DNA from: Asterionellopsis glacialis
Taxonomy: Eukaryota; Bacillariophyta; Plagiogrammaphyceae; Rhaphoneidales; Asterionellopsidaceae
DNA: 16,355 bases
Assembly: GCA_014885115.2 (NCBI GenBank)
Contig: WKLE02005397.1
Location: forward strand, 1-16,355
Reading direction: 5' to 3'
Shown: piece after piece, positions 1 through 7,670 of the stretch
Layout of the letters: every line of letters begins with the position of its first letter
How positions within the stretch are numbered: position 1 is the first letter of the stretch
Program-made: the position numbers and the translations under genes
Notes under the pieces: model-generated
The model's database searches: none
The model's input: the letters and a program-made list of their open reading frames with translations, nothing else
What the model was told of the DNA's origin: nothing

Positions 1-50
1 ACTTAAATCTCTCAGTTTCATGTCAAGACTGAACAGATATCCTTTTCTGA

Positions 51-725
51 TGGATAAAACCAATCAGGCTAGAAATAGAACCTGATGCAGAACCATACCA
101 TGCCAGGCCATTTCTGATGCCTTATTCCTTAGAAGGTACCACTAAATGGGAAATAAATAGGCTAGAATCAATAGGTATTTTAGAAAAGAACCACCACAGT
201 GAATGGGCAGCTCCCATATTTGTTGTACCAAAGAAAACAGGTGATGTACGTATCGTAATCAATTTTTATAAACTCAACAAGGAAATTATGCAGAAACCAT
301 TTCTGTCACCAAAAATAGCTGATCTACTACAAAAACAAGATGGATTTCAATATGCAACCATGATTGATCTAAGTATGGGTTACTATCACATTCCCTTAGA
401 TGAGAAATCACAGGAACTGTGCACTTCAATCCTACCATAGGGCTAATACTACAGGTACAAATGCCTACCTATGGGTATCACCAACAGCCCTGATATCTCT
501 CCGAAAATCATGGACGATGTCTTAGGCAACTTAGAATTTGCATGAGCATATATAGACAATATTTTAATCATGTCTAGTGCCATGTACAAAGACCATGTAG
601 CCAAGGTTGGTGTGTTACTGGACCACCTAACTAAAGCTGGTTTCATAGTTGATGCCAACAAATCACATTTTGCCATGTCACAAATCAAGTATCCCAGTTA
701 CTGGCTAACTTGTAAAGGTATCTAA
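51..725 (+). pseudogene. Ty3/gypsy reverse transcriptase fragment
   Basis: One frame, starting after a stop at 48-50, reads through the RT fingers and palm. Recognisable blocks are SEWAAPIFVVPKKTGDVRIV, IDLSMGYYHI (which keeps the first catalytic Asp), LPMGITNSPDI, and AYIDNILIM at about 546-572. In active elements the last block carries two adjacent Asp residues; here the second is Asn (codon 558-560). In-frame stops lie at 438-440, 444-446, 543-545 and 723-725. Frame and spacing are otherwise kept, so decay is by point mutation over this stretch. The copy cannot encode a working polymerase. Confidence 0.9.
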
Positions 726-763
726 CCATAATCTAAGAAAGTGGAAGCATACAACATTTAGAG

Positions 764-1438
764 CCTCCTAAGACTAAATGCCAATTAAGGAAATTCTTAG
801 GTATGGTTAACTACAATCATGATATGTGGCAACAAAGAAGCCACATCCTAGTCCCACTAACAGTTATGGTATCAAACAAGGCCAAGTTTGTATGGGAAAA
901 CCTGTATTAAAGAGCCTTTGAAAAGATAAAAGAAGTCATAAGTAGACAAATGCTATTAGCATTACCTGACTTTGAAAAAGAATTCCATATATATACTGAT
1001 GCAAGTAACTACCAACTAGGTGCAGATAAGCTCCTTGCATTCAACAGTAGGAAACTTAAGAGGCTCAGAAAAAGTATACTACTCGTGAGCAAGAACTACT
1101 ATCTATAGTAGAGACACTTAAGGAGTTCTATAACATACAATGGGGTCAAAAGCTAATAGTACATGGACCATAAAAACATATTGTACAATAGATTTGCTAG
1201 TGAGCACAAATGTATATGGCAACTTATGCTAGAAGAATTCGATGCAAAATTTGTCCATTTTGCAGTTGAAGAAACTGTCATTGCTGATGCACTTTCACAA
1301 CTAGATGCAAGATGGGCAGATGATGATGACTCAGTACCAGAGCTCATCAATATCATGGAAGTGTATCCAATTACCCAACAGGAAATCAAAGAAACAGTGT
1401 TCCCTCCATTAATTAAAGTGCACCAACAAAAAGATTAA
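764..1438 (+). pseudogene. Ty3/gypsy RT connection and RNase H fragment
   Basis: This segment is in a different frame from the RT part. It begins with a block like LRKFLGMVNY, followed by a stop at 908-910, then ALPDFEKEFHIYTDAS (about 958-1007), which is the RNase H entry motif. The frame shifts again near 1025-1080, where similarity resumes with REQELLSIVETLKEF. It shifts once more just before 1163, giving MDHKN, where the family normally has TDHKN, then a block ending VIADALSQLD. A stop at 1436-1438 closes the last frame. These are fragments of one broken gene. Confidence 0.85.
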
Positions 1439-1760
1439 ATGCTTAGGAAACTAATGCAAAACACAAAACCTGGTACATTCATGACTACAGAAGTTGAAGG
1501 AGAACCTCTTGTACACTTTGAAGGTAAAATATACATACCCAAGAAGAGACTACAACAATGTGTCCTAGTGTGTTTTCATGAGTATTTACAAATGGTACTG
1601 TATGCATCTGTAGAGACATCATAGAGGAGACAGTTAACATTCACCGGATAATGCCATACTACAAATGCACACAGGACAGTTTGAGAAGCAAATGAACTAC
1701 ACTCGTGTGGGACACTCTTGAGGACAGATGGTTGTTGTGTGGACAAGCAGATGGACTCCA
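1439..1760 (+). pseudogene. Integrase N-terminal (zinc-binding) fragment
   Basis: In the same frame as the preceding RNase H end, bases 1439-1621 encode a stretch with IYIPKKRLQQCVLVCFHEYL. This resembles the region leading into the HHCC zinc finger of gypsy integrases, including the first zinc-binding His. The frame stops at 1622-1624. In a shifted frame, IIEETVNIHRIM follows, like the segment between the His and Cys pairs. Beyond about 1700 similarity becomes too weak to follow. The catalytic DDE core was not identified. Confidence 0.65.
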
Positions 1761-2559
1761 ATTTACCTTTTACCAAGATTTTCCTGAATCTTTACTTCTT
1801 ACTAAATTGCTGGATCTTCTCCAGATTAAACCAAGCTCATAATTTACACCACCAAATAAAAGTCATTAAAAAACATTATTACTTAAGGGCACATCAAAGC
1901 TGGTGATACTCTGATTCCAATAGTTCAATATCCTGAGCCGGTTTCCCCAAGATTATGTGTCTGAAAAATGACTTGCTGGGGCCAGTACATTTTTTTCATA
2001 GATTGTACTGGGTTCTGTCCAGGATCACTAAATGCAAAAATAGGACACTTGTTAACCAAAATAGGTTTGTACTGCATTGATAAATTCACTAACCTGATGC
2101 TATAGACGTCTAGATTATACGTTTTACTACAAGTTATCTATTTGAAGCAAGATCAACGGTGTAATGGTTTAAAAGTTATAACAGGTTAGACACATGCACA
2201 AATTGGTGGTCCTGGACGGTTTTTAACTGGTACCGTAGATCCCAAGTACTTACTAGTTCTATTCCTAATGACTTGACTTTACTCGACTCCATAGGATTAG
2301 TTGTATTGTAATAATATAATATAAAAATGACCAAGAGGAGTGAGCGGTTTATCTCTTGTCTGGAAGGTGACCAAAAAAACCTAAAAAAATCTGTACCAGG
2401 TATTATACAAGAGGTGGACGACAAAGTGTGTGTGTTACTGCTCCTCACTTGCTACTGCACAACACCCAGAACGACAAGAAAACAAATCATAGTTAGTGGA
2501 ACGAGTGCAAGTGGAGAAGTATAATATAAATCGTATATATATATAGACTTAGAACAATC
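1761..2559. other. Intergenic stretch between retroelement relic and VMA21-like gene
   Basis: No convincing gene is seen. The tail of the retroelement may extend into the first 200 bases. A GGTACC-centred palindrome block lies at 2227-2235 and TACCAGGTA at 2394-2402, members of the motif family described in the findings. AT-rich DNA with TATAAA at 2525-2530 and an alternating TA run precede the ATG at 2560 and may be core promoter. Open frames here (for example 2327-2524 plus) show no recognisable protein. Confidence 0.5.
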
Positions 2560-3055
2560 ATGGCAGCCAATGATTCAGGGTTCAGTTTGTAAGTATCGTA
2601 GTCAAAATCATGTATGCATGTCATAAAAATGACGTCGTTTACTAGCAGAATGCTCGAATATATGACTTTTTTTTAAACATCATGTGTTCTAACATGTGTC
2701 GTGTGTGTTTGTATTTTCCCTTTTTTTTTCATATACAAATCCTCCCTTATCAATGCCTCCTAGATTATTCGAAGAACAAAATAGAGAAGTGGGCCGTAAA
2801 CTTGGTATTGCAACTTTTGCCATGTTTTCACTACCACTTATAACATTTTTTATTGCCATGGAAGTATTTGCCAATAAACAAGATCCAACCATGTGGGCTG
2901 GTGGTGTATCAATTTTAGTTGTTAACATTGTGATTGCAACCTATGTCATATCAGCATTTTCAGAACCTGATGATGATTTGAATGACCGAGTAAAAAATGA
3001 TCCTAATGATGAAGCTGGACCACGAGTAGGAGCATTCAAACAACGCACAGATTAA
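2560..3055 (+). CDS. VMA21: VMA21-like V-ATPase assembly factor (two exons)
   Basis: Small integral membrane protein. In yeast and animals, Vma21 sits in the ER and helps assemble the proton-channel (Vo) sector of the vacuolar H+-ATPase. The main exon encodes a short polar start, a first membrane segment (LGIATFAMFSLPLITFFIAM), a short loop with WAGG, a second membrane segment (VSILVVNIVIATYVISAF) and an acidic tail. This two-helix layout, the LPLITFF core and the AF-acidic ending fit VMA21, and the size (106 residues spliced) fits the family. The preferred model starts at ATG 2560, with exon 1 2560-2588 joined to exon 2 2764-3055, total 321 bases in frame. The alternative is a single exon from ATG 2753 (100 codons), differing only at the N terminus. 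The C terminus ends in KQRTD, not the dilysine retrieval signal of yeast Vma21. It converges on RPN3. Family call fairly sure; start less so. Confidence 0.75.
2589..2763 (+). other. VMA21: Probable intron in VMA21-like gene
   Basis: The donor GTAAGT follows a nine-and-two-thirds-codon exon that starts with ATG in good context (AATCATGGC). The acceptor is CCTCCTAG after a long T-rich tract (9 Ts at 2721-2729). Splicing joins TT to A and keeps the downstream frame. A branch-like CTAAC is at 2689-2693, rather far from the acceptor. Without splicing, the upstream ATG meets a stop at 2590-2592. Confidence 0.6.
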
Positions 3056-3510
3056 AAAATGACGAACCAGATGATAATAATAATTATAATATGACTCATG
3101 GAAAAAGTTTGGAGGATGCGAAAAATAAAACAGAAAAGACGACAAACATAAAAGCAATGCTGAGAATGTAAGAAGTCCATAAGACTTTGAGGCACGATGA
3201 ACTCCCGCCTACAACCTGGCAGGCTCTGCTAACTCTACAAAAGCCAATAAACTAAATTCTTTGTTAGGACATACAAGGACTGATTTTCCTTGCTTAAGCC
3301 TACACTTGCGTTTCATTAAAAAGAAGAAGTGAAGAAACCAGCAAAATTATATGACGATGACGCATTGTATGTCCTGCTATTTTAATTTTTGTGATCCCAT
3401 TTTTATCAAAACAAAGTGGCTGCGATGCTGCTACGCCTGGATGCATCTCCATTCGAGAATCTGTCCCATCATTTTCACAAGCATGATAGTGTGTTATGTA
3501 TTATTATCAT
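3056..3510. other. Convergent 3' intergenic region (VMA21-like / RPN3)
   Basis: The two genes end towards each other here, so this holds both 3' untranslated regions. AATAAA at 3124-3129 could serve the plus-strand transcript. No protein-like frame, RNA gene or notable repeat was recognised. Confidence 0.5.
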
Positions 3511-5040
3511 CTAGTATTCATCTTCGTCCATTTCTTCTTCCAATTCTTGAGCAACTTCTTCATCTGTCTTATCATCGTTTCTTTTTTCACCTCGGCTTGC
3601 TTCAAGTTGCTTTTTGTATGCATCAGGTGGGTACCTCATTCCTCTTACAGCATCATTGTGTGTCGTGAGACAATAAGCAATACGTCTATGGAATGCTTCC
3701 GATGGTTCTACAGTGGCGTACACATCTACTAAATCATGACTCTGTACATATCCCTCTGCATGATGGATGGTGGCATCCAATACACCATCTCTCACTGCCT
3801 TCATAACAACAAATTCTGCTGATTGAGCCGAAGGCAAACCTAAACGATTGGCAACATCTTCTAAGGAAATACGACTGTATGAAATATGTAGCTTTCGTAA
3901 CCCAGCCTTGACAACAACATGTGCCAATCTTGAAATTAATGTATGAGTGCCATCTTCATCAAGACGTGCAGCATTTTCAGAAACAACCTGCTCAAATACT
4001 GCCAAATCACCTCTGCGGACTGCTTGAGTGATAGCCATGTAGGGTTTCAGTTGTGCTTTCATTTCTTCTTGCATAAATATATGTCTGTCTGGAATTTCGC
4101 CCATGAGTAATTGAACGACAACTAGTAAACGTTGTGCTGATAAACGAAATCCAAGTGCTGTATGTGAAGGTGCCTTACGGAGACACTGACTAAGGTTAGA
4201 GAATGCACTCGTATATTCCAATCGGAGAGCTTGGATACGACCAGAGTAATACAAGTATCTGCACAATTGGTTGTTTGATGCACTTTCGGGGAAGTTGGAG
4301 TTTTCCAAAAGCTTTTGTGCTTGTTCGACTTGAGAATCAGCCAATAAGTCACGTAGGAGCAAATTAAGAAGAGTTGCCTGAGAATCTGAATCACGTCTTA
4401 AACATGCTGCACCATGAGCATGGACCATATCTTGTCGCATAGTTGGATTAGGCGGTAAGGATTCTGCAACTAGGGAGCGATAACGATAAAGACGAGCTAG
4501 CAAGGGGAAGAGAGAATTATTACTTTGAGGCTTTTCAATGTTTTCCAAAAGGATGACAATGCCCTGTCCTGCAAGCTCAAATGCTTCTGTAAATTTCTTT
4601 TCCTTCCATAAGACACGGACAGCCAAACTAATAAGCCACGATTCGACCTCCATTGCAGCTGCATCTGAAAGTTTATTGGGAACTTTTTCTTTCTTCTTTT
4701 CCTCTTCGGTTTCCATGTCTTGGACTTGCTCGACATGGGCAAGATTCATACATAATTCCCGTCCCTTTTGTTCTGGTTTCAACATACTATCTGCAGCTGC
4801 AGATATGTCTTCTAGTGTAGCCTTTCCCGCAGCACCCGATGCAGTACCCAACCATCTTTTGACTACCTTGCTGGGATTCGAATATGCATCCTTGTTATTA
4901 GACCCACCCAACAAACGATCTAATCGTCGAGCCGCGGCTTCCAACGGAGGTTCCGGAGCTTTCTTTTCGGTCTTCTTTTCTCCCTCCTTTTTAGGAATTT
5001 CTTCTTTCTTTTCCTCTTCCTTTTTCTTTTCGTCCGCCAT
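3511..5040 (-). CDS. RPN3: 26S proteasome regulatory subunit RPN3 (PSMD3)
   Basis: Non-ATPase subunit of the lid of the 19S regulatory particle, a structural PCI protein that helps hold the lid together around the Rpn11 deubiquitinase in cytosol and nucleus. The protein has 509 residues, close to yeast and human family members (about 520-535). It starts with a Lys/Glu-rich tail (2-31), then helical repeats. The PCI module lies about 265-440, including GEIPDRHIF (314-322), ITQAVRRGDL (337-346) and the winged-helix part HISYSRISLEDVA (385-397) and GYVQS (430-434). The usual C-terminal block follows (FHRRIAYCL 450-458, MRYPPDAY 468-475), ending in an acidic tail. I chose ATG at 5040 because it begins MADEKKK; 20 more in-frame residues to 5100 look like untranslated leader. 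It is intact, with no intron. It lies downstream of, and on the same strand as, the CysRS gene, with 450 bases between. Confidence 0.95.
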   Translation of the reverse strand: MADEKKKEEEKKEEIPKKEGEKKTEKKAPEPPLEAAARRLDRLLGGSNNKDAYSNPSKVVKRWLGTASGAAGKATLEDISAAADSMLKPEQKGRELCMNLAHVEQVQDMETEEEKKKEKVPNKLSDAAAMEVESWLISLAVRVLWKEKKFTEAFELAGQGIVILLENIEKPQSNNSLFPLLARLYRYRSLVAESLPPNPTMRQDMVHAHGAACLRRDSDSQATLLNLLLRDLLADSQVEQAQKLLENSNFPESASNNQLCRYLYYSGRIQALRLEYTSAFSNLSQCLRKAPSHTALGFRLSAQRLLVVVQLLMGEIPDRHIFMQEEMKAQLKPYMAITQAVRRGDLAVFEQVVSENAARLDEDGTHTLISRLAHVVVKAGLRKLHISYSRISLEDVANRLGLPSAQSAEFVVMKAVRDGVLDATIHHAEGYVQSHDLVDVYATVEPSEAFHRRIAYCLTTHNDAVRGMRYPPDAYKKQLEASRGEKRNDDKTDEEVAQELEEEMDEDEY

Positions 5041-5490
5041 TGTATTTGAGTAATGTGAAAACAACAATGGGTAGAGGAATGGAAATGCGGTTAAGCACAC
5101 TTGATGAGCTTCTTGATGGCAGAGATCTGTGCAATGATTTTTGGGATTTCAGATGCGGATTTTCGCTGAGGTTCGAAGCTTTTCGCTCTCTGCCAAAGTA
5201 ACGGATGACAGACAAACGCACGATATTTAATTTTTTCAACATTTTCGAATTTGTGTGTCTGTGTTTATGGATGTGCAATAGGACTAGTACCAGGTACCGG
5301 TAGGAATATAGACTCTAGGAATAACTCACTTTACAAGCTTTTGTTGGCGTTGATTTCGTCTGTGTACTGAGAGTGTCTTCAATTCCTACAAAAAACCTCA
5401 TCTCTAATGGTAATTAAGAATGCATGTGCCTACAATACCAAGAGAGATTTGAGAGTTTCCTGGGATTCAATGAATGTGGATGACTAATCA
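5041..5490 (-). promoter_or_regulatory. RPN3 upstream region and CysRS 3' region
   Basis: This interval lies between two head-to-tail minus-strand genes, so it must hold the 3' end of the CysRS transcript and the RPN3 promoter. Its most notable element is the overlapping palindrome pair at 5288-5302, TACCAGGTACCGGTA, about 250 bases upstream of the RPN3 start. This is the exact reverse complement of a 15-mer found twice in the 11.6-12.6 kb region. No TATA box or other gene was recognised. Confidence 0.5.
5288..5302 (-). repeat. 15-bp compound palindrome motif, copy 1 (inverted)
   Basis: On the plus strand this reads TACCAGGTACCGGTA: a TACC-A-GGTA quasi-palindrome overlapping a perfect TACCGGTA palindrome by two bases. 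Read on the minus strand it is identical to the copies at 11684-11698 and 12532-12546. Function unknown. Confidence 0.85.
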
Positions 5491-7281
5491 TTAATTTTCT
5501 ACTCTACTGACAATGGGTTCACCACCTTTGACATCCTTCACTACAAACCCTAGTTCTGTAATCCTAGCTCGAAGAGAATCTGCTAGATCCCATTCCTTGG
5601 AATCCTTGGCAGCTGTTCTTTGTACCACCAATTCCATCACTTCATCAGGAACAACCAAATCACCACTGTCTTCGTTGTTTTCATTTTCTTTCTCTTCCTC
5701 TGTAAGTGGTACTGTGTAAAAGATACCAAATACCTTATCCATTTGTTCTATAGCATCTCGTACAGCCCGTAGACCTTCCATGTCTAATGGAGGTGAAGCT
5801 TCATTACCATCCTTTTCAGCCTTTTTAATTCTTTTAAATTCAGTTTCAGCTGCCTTCACACAAGCAAACAAGGATGCTGCAGCACGTGGCATACTCAAAT
5901 CATCCAACAAGGCTGCTTCAAAATTAGCAAGTTGTGCGGGAATCAATTTAGAAGCAATTTCACTCTCAGCACCTGCTGAAGGACTACTACTACTACTACT
6001 ACTACTACTACTGTCTTCCTTGGATAATACAGCATCAATTTCTTGTTTCGTTTTATCCATGCGTTTCAATGCACCTTTAGCAGCACTCATGGCCTGGTCT
6101 GTAAAGCTTAATGGATTACGATATTGTGAACTAACCACCAGATATCGATAGGCACGGACGTCATCTGCCTTGGGACATGCACCACGTAACGTTAAAAAGT
6201 TACCCAAACTTTTAGACATTTTTTCATCATTGATATTCACAAATCCATTATGGACCCAACAATTACAAAATGTATTACCAGTAGCACCCTCGGACTGTGC
6301 AATTTCATTTTCATGATGCGGAAATCGTAAATCAACACCACCACAATGTACATCAATAGTATCGCCTAAATACTTTCGTGCCATGGCTGAACATTCTAAA
6401 TGCCATCCAGGACGTCCTTTCCCTAATGGTGTATCCCATGTCATATCATCACGATCAATACCAGGTTTGTAGGCTTTCCACAAACAAAAATCAAATTCAT
6501 ATTGCTTTTGTTCTTGTTCTTCTGATACACGTTCCGTTGCCTCCATATCATCAAATTCAAGGTTCACAAGTTGTTTACCGTATCCTTCTTGTTTATTCAC
6601 AGCAAAGTACCATGAACCTTCAGGTGTTTGATACGCTAGTCCATTACCTTCTAACATTTGAATCATTTCCACCATTTCATCGATATGTTCTGTTGCTCGA
6701 GGGTACTTATCCGCACGAATAATATTAAGGGCATCTAAATCATCCATAAAGGCTTTTTCATACTTCCTCGTTAATGTTTTAGCATCTGTGTTGGTGGAAT
6801 CACATTTTTGAATAATTTTGTCATCCACATCTGTCAAGTTACATATATGCTGGACTGTGTAGCCAAGATACAGCAATGCACGTTTCAAGACGTCGTAGGT
6901 AAGAAAGGCACGGAAATTACCTACATGAGCACTATCATATACAGTAGGTCCACATGTATACATGGATACTTGTCCAGGAATAAGAGTTTCAAATTTAGTC
7001 TTTTGACGTTCCAAGGAATTGAAAATCACAAGTTTTTCAGCTGCATCCGATAATTCTGTGGTAGCTGTCGCTGCATTCAGTTGAAAAAGTTTAGTCGACG
7101 TCGTACTGCATAGCTCATTATTTCTCGTTGTATCAAGTGATGGATGTTTGAAAACGTTTGGAAAGTTAGTTTTATGAATACTTTTTGACCTAAAAGAAAT
7201 CGCATTTGGTGTCCATGCTTCAACTGAACCATTGAAGAGCAACCATGAAAGATAGAAGGTTGCAAAGGTAAGGGGAACCAT
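5491..7281 (-). CDS. cysS: Cysteinyl-tRNA synthetase, organelle-targeted
   Basis: Class I aminoacyl-tRNA synthetase that activates cysteine with ATP and loads it on tRNA-Cys. The 596 residues start with a hydrophobic signal peptide (about 1-22) followed at GSVEA|WTPN by a diatom-style plastid cleavage site, then a Ser/Thr/basic transit-like stretch to about 80. This predicts import into the plastid, possibly shared with the mitochondrion. The catalytic core is intact: HVGN (119-122, the HIGH signature), KMSKS (354-358), and the four zinc ligands placed as in E. coli CysS: C110, C297, H322 and E326. GWHLECSAM and PHHENEIAQS are family signatures. The C-terminal tRNA-binding part carries an in-frame run of ten serines encoded by (AGT)10, and ends with the usual domain DLADSLRARITELGFVVKD. 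It is one exon and shares a promoter region with the divergent JmjC gene. Enzyme identity is very sure; location is inferred. Confidence 0.95.
   Translation of the reverse strand: MVPLTFATFYLSWLLFNGSVEAWTPNAISFRSKSIHKTNFPNVFKHPSLDTTRNNELCSTTSTKLFQLNAATATTELSDAAEKLVIFNSLERQKTKFETLIPGQVSMYTCGPTVYDSAHVGNFRAFLTYDVLKRALLYLGYTVQHICNLTDVDDKIIQKCDSTNTDAKTLTRKYEKAFMDDLDALNIIRADKYPRATEHIDEMVEMIQMLEGNGLAYQTPEGSWYFAVNKQEGYGKQLVNLEFDDMEATERVSEEQEQKQYEFDFCLWKAYKPGIDRDDMTWDTPLGKGRPGWHLECSAMARKYLGDTIDVHCGGVDLRFPHHENEIAQSEGATGNTFCNCWVHNGFVNINDEKMSKSLGNFLTLRGACPKADDVRAYRYLVVSSQYRNPLSFTDQAMSAAKGALKRMDKTKQEIDAVLSKEDSSSSSSSSSSPSAGAESEIASKLIPAQLANFEAALLDDLSMPRAAASLFACVKAAETEFKRIKKAEKDGNEASPPLDMEGLRAVRDAIEQMDKVFGIFYTVPLTEEEKENENNEDSGDLVVPDEVMELVVQRTAAKDSKEWDLADSLRARITELGFVVKDVKGGEPIVSRVEN
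5983..6012. repeat. (ACT)10 trinucleotide microsatellite in CysRS
   Basis: Ten perfect ACT units on the plus strand, read as AGT on the coding strand, encode ten serines in a linker between the catalytic core and the C-terminal domain. Perfect identity of all codons points to slippage and likely length variation between strains. Confidence 0.95.
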
Positions 7282-7670
7282 GGTGGATTGCAGTGAATGT
7301 TACGTGTGAGTAGAGAGTTATGATGCTGTTGGGGTAGGTCCGAGGACTTTACCGGTAAAATGTTTTGTCTGCTCACTGATTGCTGATGGCTATTTTTTGA
7401 TTTTCTCTCTATTCTGACGTTTTTTGAAAACCCACACAGACAAAATAAAGCACGCACCCAACATTTGGACGAACAGACGGACAGAGCTTACGCGTGGACT
7501 GACGTACTTCATCCTTACTTTGATAGACTACTTCGATATTTTTGACCTTTGCGCTCTGCGCTTCGCTTGCTTTCTGCTTCTGTCCGTCCAGGAAACTTGT
7601 TGCAGCCTTCATACTACGACATAAAAATCAACAAGATCAAGCTGCTGTTACACTACTTGTTCTTTGCACC
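7282..7670. promoter_or_regulatory. Bidirectional promoter region, CysRS / JmjC protein
   Basis: The 389 bases separate two divergent start codons, so both 5' untranslated regions and both promoters must lie here unless one extends into the other gene. Visible elements are TACCGGTA at 7350-7357 (69 bases from the CysRS start), and TGACGT at 7415-7420 and 7500-7505. TGACGT matches the core of CO2/cAMP-responsive elements described in diatom promoters. A plus-strand frame reading into the JmjC gene from 7542 exists but lacks protein-like composition. Role of the motifs is inference. Confidence 0.55.

Larger units (their letters stand above)
1..1760 (+). mobile_element. Degenerate Ty3/gypsy-type LTR retrotransposon, pol region (left end beyond window)
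   Basis: Plus-strand translation in shifting frames gives, in the order typical of Ty3/gypsy elements, a reverse transcriptase, a connection region with RNase H, and the start of an integrase. At least three frameshifts and several in-frame stops break the reading frame, so this is an inactive copy. No gag, protease or LTR is visible; gag and protease would lie left of base 1. The right boundary is uncertain, since recognisable protein similarity fades after about 1700 and no second LTR or target-site duplication was found. The domain order is read directly from the sequence. The family assignment rests on known RT and RNase H motifs. Confidence 0.9.

Noticed and set aside
2327..2524. 65-residue plus-strand frame upstream of the VMA21-like gene
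   Set aside because: No recognisable domain, includes one of the TACCAGGTA motifs, and lies where the promoter should be.
2525..2530. TATAAA as the TATA box of the VMA21-like gene
   Set aside because: It is only 30 bases from the preferred ATG, which would leave almost no leader; kept as a remark, not called as a separate promoter.
4538..5053. 171-residue plus-strand open frame rich in Ser and Phe
   Set aside because: It is the antisense of the Lys/Glu-rich N-terminal part of RPN3, whose codons read backward give Ser/Phe; no domain is seen.
5780..6151. 123-residue plus-strand open frame with a leucine run
   Set aside because: Antisense shadow of the CysRS gene; the leucine run is the complement of the serine microsatellite.
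7542..7670. 43-residue N-terminal extension of the JmjC protein
   Set aside because: The downstream ATG at 7671 starts a textbook diatom signal peptide; the extension would bury it.
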